Part shown: one piece after another, positions 1-11,531 of the stretch | How positions within the stretch are numbered: position 1 is the stretch's first letter | Layout: each line of letters begins with the position of its first letter | Assembly (NCBI RefSeq): GCF_000204055.1 | Contig: NW_006768765.1 | Location: forward strand, 228,717 to 292,716 | From: Melampsora larici-populina 98AG31 | Lineage: Eukaryota > Basidiomycota > Pucciniomycetes > Pucciniales > Melampsoraceae | Direction: 5' to 3' | DNA: 64,000 nt | Position numbers and translations under genes: made by a program | Notes under the pieces: model-generated | Seen by the model: the letters and a program-made list of their open reading frames with translations, nothing else | Told to the model about the DNA's origin: nothing | Database searches by the model: none

Positions 1-1693
1 TCTTTCTAGATCTTCATCTTCATCTTCTCTATCAAATCAAGATACACTTTCAAGCTTTACTCCACCTGATTTTACTATCAAAGAACTTTTGGCTGCAATT
101 CCTTCTCATTGTTTTGAAAGATCAGCTATTAAAAGTTTTAGTTATTTGATTTGGGATCTCTTTTTATCTAGCGTTTTGATTTATGCAGCTAGTTTTATTG
201 ATACCAAATTTGGTGGATCGGGTTCAATTATCAATGGTCATTTAGGTCGATTGGTTTCATTGGCTGCTTGGTCTCTTTACGCTTATTCAATCGGTTTGGT
301 TTGGACAGGTAATTGTCGTTCTAAAAAACTTTTCAACTTTTTAAAAACTTCTTGTTGATCTGATAATCTTGATTCTTTTTTGAATTTGAAACAAATCATA
401 ATATAGGTATTTGGGTCCTTGCACACGAATGTGGTCATCAATCCTTTTCAACTTCAAAGACTCTTAATAATACAGTTGGATGGTTCTTACATTCGGCTCT
501 CTTGGTGCCTTATCATTCTTGGAGAATCACTCATTCTCAACATCATGCTGCTACTGGTCATATGTCTCGTGATCAAGTCTTTGTTCCTAAGACTCGTACT
601 CAACGTGGTGTTAAACCTCTTCCAGAGAATGCTACCAAACGAGAACGTGATGGTGCACTCGATCAAAGTTTGTAAGTTTTAATCTTTAGTTTTTATATCA
701 AACTCGATGGTATGCTAAGCGATGAAGTCTTCTTTTAGGTATGAGAAGATGGATGATTTGCTTGAAGATGCTCCGATCTACGCTCTTATTAACTTGACTA
801 TCCAACAATTGGTCGGATGGCCTGCATATATCTTGATGAATGCGTCTGGTCAAGCTCGTTATCCATCATGGACTAACCGTTGAGTCAAGCTTTCCTTTCT
901 GTTTGTTTGCCGTTGTGCTTCCTTCAGGATCACTAATTTAGTTAAGCTTTCGATCATTATAGACTTCAACCCTCAATCGATCATGTTCGATAAACGACAC
1001 CGATCTCAAGTCCTCTTATCTGATCTCGGTATCGGTATCATGTTCACCATCCTTTTCCTCTTCGGTTTACGTACTAGCTTTCTCAATGTTGTCAAGTACT
1101 ATGTCGTGCCTTATTTCTGGGTCAACGTTAGTTTTTCAGGTTCAGTTTTGATTACACTAGTTGACTGATTTATCTGTTATTCTGTAGCACTGGCTAGTCT
1201 TGATTACCTACCTTCAACACACCGATCCTAATCTTCCACATTACCGAGAAGGCGCTTTCAACTTTCAACGAGGAGCCTTATGTACCATTGATCGAAAGAT
1301 TCATGGGTTCTTCTTTCATGGAATTGCTGAGACTCATGTAGCTCATCATCTTTGTTCCAAGATCCCACATTACAATGCTTGGGATGCTACTGAAGCTCTT
1401 AAGAAGAAACTTGGAGATCATTATATGTCTACCGACGAAAACTTCTGGTACAGCTTATGGAAGAGTTACACCCAATGCAGAGTATGTTGTTTTTTTGCCC
1501 CTTGGGTTGGTTTCTTGGGTTAAGTTGAATGCTTACAACTCTTGTTTTGGTTCTACTTGATGTATAGTTTGTTGAAGATGAAGGAGATGTAGTGTTTTAC
1601 AAGAACGCTAAAGGGAAAGCGATGAGAAGAGTAGTGATTTCAGATAAAAAGGATCAATTGAGTGATTCAGGTGTAGATGTGGGAGAGAAGTAG
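1..1693 (+). CDS. Delta-12-type fatty acid desaturase, 5' end outside window
   Basis: Membrane-bound acyl desaturase, expected in the endoplasmic reticulum, that introduces a second double bond into oleoyl chains (family knowledge). Exons read as 2-308, 407-671, 739-878, 963-1126, 1188-1481 and 1568-1693, all with GT-AG introns of 61-98 nt and matching phases, giving 431 residues plus stop TAG. The three histidine boxes are visible: HECGH right after intron 1, HSQHH in exon 2 (SWRITHSQHHAATGH), and HVAHH in exon 5 (GIAETHVAHHLCSKIPHYNA). Hydrophobic stretches lie between the boxes as in FAD2-type enzymes. The frame is open to the left edge, so the N-terminus and start codon are missing; the first visible residues are a Ser-rich tract and then PPDFTIKELLAAIP, typical of the region before the first membrane span. 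Delta-12 versus omega-3 specificity cannot be settled by eye. Confidence 0.9.
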
Positions 1694-2436
1694 TAACATC
1701 TATTTGACTGCTTCGAATCACTTTATGATTTTGTTAGATTGATCCTCAAATCGTTTTATCCTGTTTTTCTTTCTGTTTGCTCTTTATACTATTTTTTTAC
1801 TCCGATTTATATTAGATAGATGAAGAGGGTGGGTGAGGAAGGGTTTTTAATTCTTGTTGAATTTAGAAGATGAATGATGGACTGAGTTGGGCAAGCTAAA
1901 AATCATGAGTAAATGATCATGACTCGTGTGTTAGATTTATGAAGTTTTAGAATTAGACAGTTTGTCTTGAAAAGTTGTATTGATCAGGCTATAGTAGCCT
2001 TACAGAATGATCAAGTTTAGATGTTTTGTTCTTGTCATATGAGCTTTGAGAAGATTCATCAGTAAATGGTATAAACACTTTGCAAGGTTACAATAAGGTT
2101 CTTTTGTTGAATCAATGAAGATGTGTTGTAATTCTTTACAGCTTCTAGAGATGAGAAGATTTGTGACAACTTACCAAGACTCAAGCCCCTTTAATGTGAT
2201 GATTTTTTTGAAGGCTTTTTTTTACAAGAGAGCAGGCTTTGAATCCCTAATTGATCATACCACCTGTGAAGCTGTGAAAGCAGGTATCAAATAAAAAATC
2301 TGAGGGCACAAGATTAAAAAGTCATCCAACCTGTTGGACTAAAACTGACATGAGTTGAAGAGACATACTCCCAGGTTTAAAGTTTCCAAAAAGGTTAATT
2401 GAGATTTGCTCGCCAAAGTTAAGTGATTTGGCTTAG

Positions 2437-2469
<33 letters not shown>

Positions 2470-2607
2470 AGTGCTTTTGATTTCACATATTGCACTAGCT
2501 AACTTTGTGTGTAAATACTGTAACTACTGTACAACAGCTTCAAGTGTGTCTTCTACTATGATCCGGACTACGCTTAGAATTCTTGTCAAGCTTTGTGAGA
2601 TTGACTG
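1694..2607. other. Intergenic, no gene seen
   Basis: AT-rich 3' flank of the desaturase gene with no convincing reading frame on either strand. It contains a run of about 30 T at 2440-2469, which could be a transposon-derived or slippage tract. Confidence 0.5.
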
Positions 2608-4485
2608 TACAAGCAGACGCAAAAAAGTTTACGTCACCCCGGGCCCCGACCAGCTTGATTCTGTAGTACACCTCTCGGGTTAGTGAACTGGTCGGGCCCA
2701 GGGGGTGACGTAAACTTTTTGCGTCTGCTTGTATTACTTTTGCTAAAAAGCTTGGCCCGGTTGAGAAAAAATAAAACAGAATTAAGACCCAGATTTCACC
2801 GCAGCAGAGAGGAAAAGGTTTTAGGGTGCACTTGAGCTCCCGTCCGTTCCATCGCTATGATTGCCCTGCCACCGCCAATATTTTTCATATTCTTCAAATC
2901 ACTGTCGATGACTTCGTTTTCCTCACTCAACTCAACTAGCGTGTCTATCCATTGTGGCCAATTGATCTCTGATCTCTGTAAGGAAAAAGGTATGTACACT
3001 TTATTGCTTCAATTCCTCCCATTTCTCTCTTCAGTGCATTTCACTCAACTTACTGATAATCTCTAATATCATCTCTAGGTACCCTTCTCCAATACCTACC
3101 CATACTGTGCCGAGTTGAACCCTATCAAGTTTGGAGTCAATGCGTTGAAGTTTGATGTCCAAAGATCACATGTTTCATCATCTACATAGGTCAAATTCAG
3201 TCAAACGGATCCGGAAGGTAGCCCATAAGACCTTTACAGCTGAACTAACGAGCTAGATTGTTTATACAGTCAACTCTGATATAACCGATACACTGTCAAA
3301 ACCGATAATCTCGGCAAAACCAATAATTTTCGGCCATTTTTTTGAAATTTTCAGTGAAGTTGGCTCTGACAAAACCGATACTCCGTGAAAACTGATACAA
3401 TTTTTTGGGTATTGGTTATATCAGAGTCGACTGTAATAGATGAATTGTAGTTAGAGGAGATTTACTTTTTATAGGAATTAGAGTCGAGGAATTCTAGATA
3501 AGATTGGTGTGAAAATTAAAATTGTTTCAATCTTCTTCATAGGATTGAGAGCAAATCGATTGATTTTGATCTTGTTCAAAAAAATCGGTCTCTAGATTAT
3601 ATAAGAGAGCTGAGATTGTTCACAATCTCTTCCATAGGAACAAAGGAAGGTTGACTGGTTTGACCGAGCAAAACCAGTTGATTCTTGGATTTTGAATGTC
3701 CTCAAGAAAACTGAGATCGTTTTTCATCGCGTTCATAGGACCATAGACAAGATGACAGAGTTTGAATGACTTCAAACCCAATAGTATCTTTCTGAGTTTC
3801 TTCTCAACTCATGATCATAGGCTGACTGCTTTTGACAAACGCTTATTATTGACATATGAGGAACAGTGTACAATACATAGAAAGTTTCACACATCGGATG
3901 GCTGCTTTCCTTATTGAGCAGTGTTCTGTTTCTTAGTCATCAAGAGCCTGAATATATGAGCATTGTTATAAAGTGTAGAAATCATGACCTTGGAAAGTTG
4001 TTGCTGAATCAAATCCTTACGAAGTAACTCATTTTGATTGATCAATCTATAGTCGGTAATATCAGTATCTTCAAAACGATCGGCACCTTTTTTTCTTCTG
4101 GTAAAGTGCCGAAGTGGAGGAATCCATCGCTTGGTTCATCTGGATCATCTGCAGTGGATGATGAAGGTGACAGGTGCGCTGGATTTCTTTGAGGTAGTTG
4201 ACAAGGTGATGGTGAACTCGAGGTGGGTGATGGATCAGTGGAAGGTCGCACCACAGCTGACAGCACCCTAAAACCTTTTCCTCTCTGCTCCGTTGTGACT
4301 GCTGCGGTGAAATCTGGGTCTAATTCTGTTTTATTTTTTCTCAACCGGACCAAGCTTTTTAGCAAAAGTAATACAAGTAGACGCAGAAAGTTCACGTCAC
4401 CCCCGGGGCCAGGAACATCACACCATATGTAATACACGCAGGGTGGGGCCCCGGGGGTGACGTGAACTTTCTGTGTCTACTTGTA
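2608..4485. mobile_element. 1.9-kb fold-back element with palindromic ends
   Basis: Both ends carry inverted copies of the same roughly 220-bp sequence. Each outermost part is itself a palindrome: 2608-2734 begins TACAAGCAGACGC and ends with its reverse complement, and 4370-4485 does the same with TACAAGTAGACGC. Inside these lie inverted copies of a further ~100-bp block (about 2735-2830 and 4245-4369, the latter with a 12-bp insertion). A flanking TA on both sides fits a TA target site. The interior has no recognisable transposase; short minus-strand reading frames at 2796-2999 and 4042-4437 look like fragments. A separate small MITE sits at 3267-3433. Confidence 0.65.
3267..3433. mobile_element. 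pogo/Fot-type MITE (family 1), 167 bp
   Basis: Terminal inverted repeats start CAGTCAACTCTGATATAACC and end with GGTTATATCAGAGTCGACTG, with TA immediately outside both ends. CAGTC termini plus a TA target duplication are typical of pogo/Tigger/Fot1 elements. The motif AACCGATA next to the terminus recurs several times through the interior. It has no coding capacity and is nested inside the fold-back element. Confidence 0.75.
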
Positions 4486-5038
4486 CATAGCTGATCATGA
4501 GGTGTATGTAGATCCTATTCTTTTTAAATTATGAAAGGATTGGGAGTCATGAGAAAATCATATGAAGGATGTATGTATGTAAACATTTGTATTTGGTTGA
4601 TTGGTGTTTTGATAGGTTTTGATGGTTTTAAAAACTTGGGATATTTAGTTTGTACCATTGGTATTGCTTGCAAGTTGAGAAGTTCAACAAAACTTGTATC
4701 AAGATGGTATCATGAAATATTTTGGTACAAGATGACATCTAGGAAGTTCCAACAATCAATAGATTAGTAATAGTTCAACAGTCATTTCTAGTTGATAAAT
4801 GAAGGAAAAGTCTTGGTATGTTTGGCAGAACAAAAGAATTCAGGAGGTTTGGATCTTTGGAATGGAAGTTTGAAGATGATTGAGAGGTTAAAGAGCAGTA
4901 CATAGGAGATCAGGTCATGAACTTGAAGGCAGTGTTGAGTCGAAGTGGGTAAATTTGATTGCCTTATCCGGTAACCGGTTATGTGTTGGAAATTGATAAC
5001 CGGTTATCACCAATGGCCGATTTAAAGTCAAAACCTTA
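4486..5038. other. Intergenic, no supported gene
   Basis: A 78-codon plus-strand reading frame (4531-4767) exists, but it shows no recognisable motif, no neighbouring exon structure and no sign of being real. Otherwise the stretch is AT-rich, with short GATAACCGGTTATC-type inverted motifs at 4970-5010. Confidence 0.4.
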
Positions 5039-5358
5039 GAGCATCTCCTATCGTCTCGGTAAAGGGCTTCGGTACGGTAAATTTTACTGTACCGACCCTT
5101 AAATTCCCCAATCGTGTCTAAAACACGATTCGGTATCCACCGAATCGGTCAAAATTCTGTAGAGGTCCAGCAAATTTACTGGACCTCTACCGATTCGGTA
5201 TCTGCGGGGAAACCATTGTTCTCACCATTTGGTACTGTACCGAGGCACTTTCTTTCCAACGATAGTGGATTTCGACAGTTCTGTACCGATTGATACTGTA
5301 CCGAACACCTACGTACAGAAAATTTACTGAAAATTTACTCGAACGATAGGAGATGCTC
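5039..5358. mobile_element. PIF/Harbinger-like MITE, 320 bp
   Basis: Terminal inverted repeats GAGCATCTCCTATCGT and ACGATAGGAGATGCTC are flanked on both sides by TTA (5036-5038 and 5359-5361). A 3-bp TTA/TAA target duplication is typical of PIF/Harbinger. The interior repeats variants of TACCGATTCGGTAT and has no coding capacity. Confidence 0.75.
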
Positions 5359-5798
5359 TTAATCGATGATTGGTGTTGCAAGAACTGTGCAATAGGTTTA
5401 CACTGCGCTTTTTTGCCAGTTGTGAATGAACTTTGAACATACTTTAGAAACAATTTGTTGGTTTGAAAGGAATTTCACTGTACTTCGGTTGAGCTGTGTG
5501 AGAGGTACATACGTTTGAATGGTTGTTGAGCTTTGTGATGAGTGAGGATTTGAAGTGATCTTCCAAGAAACCATTCAGAGTTGATTTGAACTGGTAAATC
5601 TTTGATCGAATCTGTCAGATCTTGAGTGCTTCTGCTTCAGGGTGATGGAGATCGATGAGTTCGAGATCTCATGAGTTCTGGTTGGGTTGATTCGATTGGA
5701 AGTTCTTGGTTACCAATCTAGAAACGATCACTCAAAGAATAGTTTTCAAGAAAAGTCAAGAAATGATCAAATGAAAACTTATCATCATCATCATCATC
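5359..5798. promoter_or_regulatory. Upstream region of the RING-LON gene
   Basis: No gene seen. It ends in a (CAT)n microsatellite at about 5780-5800 that runs directly into the proposed start ATG at 5799. The His-run frame starting at 5687 is produced by this repeat and is not supported as a protein. Confidence 0.4.
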
Positions 5799-7472
5799 AT
5801 GAGTTCATCAAACGAATCATCAACCAGCAATACCATCACCATCACCACCACCACCTCATCAAAACCCATCACATCTCAGGATCTCATTCAGTCAATCTAC
5901 ACAATTCTTAATTCTGATCAAAGTTCAGATCAAACTCAGGATCATCTTATCACCCTCGACTGTGGTCATTCAATCTCCAATGATCATCACCAAAAACAAA
6001 GTAAGTCAATCTAAATCACCATCACAATAGGAGTATGAAAACTTACTCTTTCTACATATATTGATCAACTTTAGCAGACTCGACGAATCTAATCCGATGT
6101 CCAAAACCAAATTGTGATCAAAGACCACAACCGATCCCATCGACCAATTTCACCATCCAAAGTATTTTAACACACATACAAAAAGACTCGCACTCAAGCA
6201 GTAAAGAAGAAGAAGAAAAAGACAAAGAAAAAGACAAAGAAGAAAAAGAAACGAAATTAATTCAAACGATTTCCACCGAATTAGAATGTTCATTATGTTC
6301 ATTAATCTTTGAATTACCAAGTACGACCAGATGTGGTCATACGTTTTGTAAAGGATGTTTAGAAAGATCATTAGATTATACGAACCGATGTCCAGTTTGT
6401 CGACAAAGCTTAATCCGACAAACTTTATCAATCGATCAAACCATTCAAGAGCTAATCATGAAATGTTTTTCAACCCGATTTCAAACCACAAGGTCTTCTA
6501 ATCCATCAGAATCACAAGAATTATCCAATCAAGTTTCATTATTCATTTGTGGTTTAGCTTTTCCTAAGCTACCGACATTCTTACATGTCTTTGAACCTCA
6601 TTATAGGTTTTTGATCAGAAGATCATTATCTACTAATCGTCGGTTCGGTATAGTCTTACCCACCGAAACAGGCGCCATCAATCAGTTTGGTACATTAGTC
6701 GAAATCAAATCTATTGAGTTTTTACAAGACGGTAGATCATTAGTTGAAACCATTGGAATCATTCGATTTGAAATTTTAAATCTGACTTGTCTTGATGGAT
6801 ATCAAGTAGCTAATGTGAAATGGATAGAAGATATCGATCCTTCCATCGAATCAGAACTAGATATAAATGTCGAAAAAGAAGAATCGATTGAAGATCTAAT
6901 CCAAGTTTGTAATGGGTTTGTAGAAGTCTTAAGATCAGGTAGTACTCCTTGGGTCCTTCAAAGACTTAATGTAAGATTATCGGTGTTTTTTCTTTCTTGG
7001 CTAAGATTCGGTTCAGGTTTGGGTTCATTGTTTTTGAAAGGCTTAAAGCCTTTTTTTGGGTTGGAATTGATTTTTTGTAGAATACTTTTGGTCCTACTCC
7101 TACTGATCCTGCTCAGTTCTCGTATTGGATGGCCATGGTCTTACCTATGTCAGATCAACACAAATCTCAATTATTACCGTTTGTCCTCTTTTGATTTTCT
7201 TTCAAATATTTGATCGGAATTGATGGATTGATTGATTGATTAAATGATGGGGGTTTGGTCTTGGGTTTAGGATCACTTCTGTTAGGTTGAGATTAAAATT
7301 GATTGTACATTGGATACATGGATTTAAGTAAGTGTGAGCTATTTGACTTCATTGGGGTTTTCTTGGAAAGGTTATTCGAATTTAGACTCATGAACTGTAT
7401 CTCTCATATTTTTGATGGAAAAAAATCATTTATAGAACTCAATGGTGGTTCAGAGGTTGTTTGATTTCTTAA
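5799..7472 (+). CDS. RING finger plus LON substrate-binding domain protein (LONRF-like)
   Basis: Probable E3 ubiquitin ligase of the LONRF type, soluble. Exons 5799-6000, 6078-6970, 7081-7178, 7271-7327 and 7436-7472 splice in phase to 428 residues. After a Ser/Thr-rich start there is a degenerate first zinc-binding stretch (DCGH ... RCPKPNC), then an acidic/lysine-rich linker, then a clear C3HC4 RING (ECSLC, CGHTFCKGC, RCPVC, roughly residues 145-185). This is followed by the LON N-terminal domain, which starts with SLFICGLAFPKLPTFLHVFE and contains the YRFLIRR segment. The last three short exons supply the typical end of that domain (LLPITSVRLRLKLIV, TQWWFRGC). The first intron ends TTTAGCAG, two usable in-frame acceptors. 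Neither the ATP-binding nor the protease domain of Lon is present, so it is not a Lon protease. Start chosen because it is the only ATG in the exon-1 frame before the RING-like residues. Confidence 0.85.
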
Positions 7473-7996
7473 TCTATTTTTCTTTTTCCAATTTTTTTGC
7501 GTTTATCTGAACTTTATAGTATTTAGTATGCATCTGTATTTCTTTTATCTCTTTTTTTTTCTGCTGATTCTAATTGACTGAAAATACCTACTTATCAAGT
7601 TTTTCTTTTTTTTTTCTTTCTTTTTTTCTTTTCCTTATGATATATATGTATGATTTAAACCTACAAGTCTTTTTCTTTCAAAAATATCTTAGATCAATTC
7701 TCTTTGATCCTTTTTTCTTTTTCTTTTTGATCATTCTTTTTGTAAGTTTTTATCTGAAGAGTTGATTTGTTGATCACTCTTTTTTCTTCTTCTTCTTCTT
7801 CTTCTTCTTCTTCTGTGAAAGTGTTGTTGTATATGTTTAGGTTTTGATGTTGTATTTTTGTCTTGTTGCTCTTTTCTGTTGTTTGCTTTATAAAGAATCG
7901 TTTGATAATATATATACATGATTTAATTAACTGATTGGTTTGTGATCTTTATCTTTGGATCATTTCTTTTATGGAGAAAACTGGTTGTCTGATTTG
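7473..7996. other. 3' flank with T-rich and CTT microsatellite tracts
   Basis: No gene. Long T runs and a (CTT)n repeat at about 7785-7815 dominate the stretch; reading frames here are low-complexity artefacts. Confidence 0.5.
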
Positions 7997-8353
7997 TTAT
8001 TGTTCGAACTCGATTTGCATGCAAGTTGTCTCAACTGTTCCTTCTTTATGTTTTCTCATTTGGATCTCATGAGCTACCTCAGGCTCTAAAAGTGCTGTAA
8101 ACAAACGTTTTGGACAAGAGTCTGTCTTGAGTCTGATTGGTTTGACGTTTACCTTTTCCTTGGATGTTGCAAGCCTTGAAGGGATGTTTTGATCACGTGA
8201 TGAAGAAATTGATTGAGTCGTGACGTCATCTTTGGTGAGTGATATATGAAGTGATCTGGCATAGCAACGGTGCTTCGTCGGCGATATGTTCTTAACATCC
8301 TGAATACATATCAGCCGAAGCTGAGTCAGAAAGAGTGACTGAGTACATACCAT
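7997..8353 (-). CDS. Hypothetical short protein, weakly supported
   Basis: An uninterrupted 118-codon minus-strand frame starting at ATG 8353. Nothing in it is recognised. The first 17 codons after the ATG could instead be a 51-nt in-frame intron (GTATGT at 8350, CAG before GATGTTAAG), in which case the exon reads DVKNISPTKHRC and onward to the same stop and the true N-terminus lies upstream. The C-terminal half is charged and has no membrane segment. It could be noncoding; only the length and the splice-like signals argue for it. Confidence 0.22.
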   Translation of the reverse strand: MVCTQSLFLTQLRLICIQDVKNISPTKHRCYARSLHISLTKDDVTTQSISSSRDQNIPSRLATSKEKVNVKPIRLKTDSCPKRLFTALLEPEVAHEIQMRKHKEGTVETTCMQIEFEQ

Positions 8354-9670
8354 GAGTGGATAGGCTGATGAGGAATGAAAGAAAAGAAAAGGGCAAACAG
8401 TTGAATGAGAAGTTGAGATGGTTTAGTTACTGGGCAATCATCAATCTTCATCAACTTTATACACAATCCCTTTTTGAGATCACTTGTATCTACCAAACTT
8501 TGGTTACTAGTGATCATCAGATTGAGATGAACAGCTATCTATCGATTTCTTTCATCTGCATAACTCTTTCTAATCTCGCTATCTTCTTTAAAAATGACTC
8601 GTAAATCAAATCAGAGGTAGGTAACCGATTCCTATGACCTATTCCTGAAAATATATAGTCGTTACCAACTCCGTAACCAAATCTTTTTTTTTTGACTATA
8701 TCTTTATCCTTCTTCCGGTCTCGTTAATCCTCATCACGCGTCGTTGGCATACTAAAACTTGTTGCCAAGTGATTTCCTATTGTTCAAAACCTCATCTCGT
8801 TTTCTACTTAATTGCACGTTTCAGTTTCACCTTTTTTAACTTTTATCAATTTATACACTTTTGGTTTACCTACCACCTTTTTGAACTTCTTTACAACTCT
8901 TTTTTTTTTCGAAGTTTATCTTATTCGGAAATCCTGATTTCAGTCTTCTAATTTTGACTTCTTTACCAAGACGTCAGTTTTTTTCTTCTGCTCAAGTTAG
9001 TCATCATTTATTCTTTATCTCCTTTACTTCTTTACTTTTCTAATCTTGATTCTTTTTTTTTGACTATTATTAGAAATTCATTCAGCTGGTTCATCTTTAC
9101 GAAGTTTTTACGTTTCATTATAGATCAAGAAGGGAGAATCATTAAGGATTTGGGTTTCTTTTGAACTTTAAACTGCTGGTCGGTATTTCGATTGAAATCG
9201 GAATTGGGTTTAGCTTTTCCAGTTTTCTTTTGTTCGTTTGGTTTGGTTTGTGTGAAGTTGAAGGAGGATTGTAGAGAATCTCTTTTTGAAGAAGATCACT
9301 TGTTGTTTTGGTAAGCTTGGTTTTCTTTTGTGATTCTTTTTTTTGTTTCATCAGTTACCCATTACGTTACCAGAGCATACAAAACAAGCGTTCAGGATGA
9401 TCTTCTTCCTCAGTTCTTTTATTGTTGAGAACCATGTTGAGCTTAGAGCTTTGAACTTCAACTGAAGCTCTGAGCCATCATTCTTGACTCAGGATGAATA
9501 TTATGAAGTGATACCATTTAAAACCTTTTAGACTTTCAAATCCTCCAATCGGTTTTTATCTTTCTTGAACCGTTATCTTCATTTCAAACCTTTTTCAAAT
9601 ACTGATCTAACCCACATCTGATTTTATCATTTAACAAACTCGGTCCTACTTAGCACAAGAATCTTCAAAG
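8354..9670. promoter_or_regulatory. Pyrimidine-rich upstream region of the membrane-protein gene
   Basis: No gene seen. From about 8640 to 9130 the plus strand is strongly T/C-rich with T runs, the composition seen in fungal promoters and 5' leaders, and it precedes the gene starting at 9671. Confidence 0.35.
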
Positions 9671-10461
9671 ATGGGTAGACTGATTTGGCATCAATGGGGA
9701 CGTTTGATGGCTCTCACAAGTGGAGCGTGTAAGTGATTTTCACTATCGTCATTCAAACATAATATTTTAGAGTCATTCAACCATCTTCTTTGGTTTGGTT
9801 CAATAGGGACAGCTTGGGGTGGTGCATGGGCCATCTTTTATCGAAAGTTTCTGTGGGATTTTATTGATGGGAGATTAGGGCCAGTAGGCATCATGTAAGT
9901 CTTTCAAAGAAGTTGATGTGGGGTTTTGTTTGGAATCGAATTGATTGGGATCTCATTTTGTATTTTTTGTTTGTTTGGATTAGACCACCACCTGAAGCGG
10001 CTCCATTTATTAGTTTGATTGTCAAAACACCAGTACTACAATTTGCATGTATTGTGAGTTTGCGAAACTGATGTTTATTCACGATGAAAGATGAGACTGA
10101 TTTGATGAATTGGTTTATAGGTTAATGGACTTCTGACGATTTTAATAGATTGGCCAATCTTACCAAACTCTTTCTTATATAGGAGTTTAGTTTTCAAATC
10201 TGTATTCTTTTTACAAGCAGGTATCATTGCAGGTATGTTTTGAATCTTGACCCCATCAAGCTTTTGAGTCTTCTGAAATGAAGCTTCAATATAAATTGAC
10301 CAAATGGTTTTTTTTGCATGGTTTTTTGATTTTTGGTAGGATTGTTGTATCAAACTGCTGATGCTTCTGTACTTTATGGGATCACTATTTTGGCTTATAT
10401 TATAGCTGTGTGTAAAGCAGAAGTGGTTGGAGAAAAGAAGGCTAGAACGGACTCGGTTTGA
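9671..10461 (+). CDS. Small fungal multi-pass membrane protein (DUF7727-like, from memory)
   Basis: Exons 9671-9728, 9807-9894, 9984-10053, 10121-10232 and 10340-10461 join in phase to 149 residues ending in TGA. The protein starts MGRLIWHQWGRLMALTSGAW and continues with FYRKFLWDFIDG, then a PPPEAAPFISLIVKTPVLQF segment. About four hydrophobic segments are visible: near the start, in exons 3-4, at the exon 4/5 junction, and LYGITILAYIIAV near the end. I recall this start and spacing from an uncharacterised fungal family labelled DUF7727; function is unknown. Consistent phases at five junctions make the gene model strong even though the role is not. It has a T/C-rich leader upstream and a T-rich 3' flank. 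Confidence 0.75.
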
Positions 10462-11531
10462 TCAAAAGAAATGACATTAATGTTTTTTTTTTCGTATACT
10501 TCATTCTTTTACTTAATTGGTTTCATTTTGGGATTGTTCTTTTTGACCAAAAATTTCAACTTTTAAAACTGTCGTCCTTTTTAGAGCAACTCTTCTTTTG
10601 AAGTTTTTTTTTTCGATTTCGAATTTTGTTGTAAGTTTGTAAGGTTTTTTTTTTATTTTCAAATCTCATTTGTACAATCATGAGTGTGTCTTTTTGAAAT
10701 CTTTCTTTTTATGATTCTTTTTCACTCTGACTCATCCTTTGTCTATGTACCTTAATTTGAGTGTGATTTTTTAAAAAAAAAACTTTGAAAGACATTTTAA
10801 TGGTTTTGGAAGTTTTTGAAGTTTGTATGGAAATCTGATTTCATGAATTGATTGGAGAAGTGAGTTTGAGGTGATGAAGTGATGTTTGTTGATCAGCTCC
10901 CCAAAATGGATGACAAAGCTATCAGTTTTCAAGGATCATGGCTAATAGAAGAAGAGACAGTTCATGTATGTCATAAAAGTGAGACGGGGTTCAATTCACA
11001 GTCCAAAAAACACACAAAGGGCGTTCAATGATCAATTGAGGGACTAAACTTTCGAGATCTGACTGAGAGGAGCTTTGATAGAGGATTCATAAAATCCGTG
11101 AAATTCGTATTGCGGACATAAACATGTGAATAACATCTAAAGCCCTTCTATGTGTTTGGGCTTCTTCAAAGTTGTGTAACTACTGACTTGACTTGACATC
11201 GACAAACCAGTGGGATTGGATTCCATTTTTCATGAATTTTCACCAGCTTGACACTGATCAAGGCTAAAATCCATGAGCTCTATAGTCCAGGGAGTGCTGA
11301 TATCTGGAACAGCATACTCCGGGGGTATATCTTCAATCTATGTAATTTCAAAGATCATTTTGTGTGTGATGAGTCTAAGATTCCTTCGTTATACTTTTCG
11401 ATACAATCAGAACAAGAAAGTTACTTACCTCAGGTACCACTACTGGAGGTAATGATTTGTTTTCAGGTACACAAGCCATATACAAATACCTTCTGGTATA
11501 ATATTCAAGGTTTTTCAAATTCATACCAGTC
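10462..11531. other. Intergenic, no supported gene
   Basis: T-rich 3' flank to about 10850, then mixed sequence. The plus-strand frame 11248-11535 mostly precedes, and only just overlaps, the last exon of the minus-strand secreted-protein candidate; it has no motif. Confidence 0.4.

Noticed and set aside
5687..5911. Histidine-rich protein
   Set aside because: The frame is created by a (CAT)n repeat and conflicts with the well-supported RING-LON gene start at 5799.
10975..11010. tRNA-like B box (GGTTCAATTC)
   Set aside because: No A box or cloverleaf could be folded around it.
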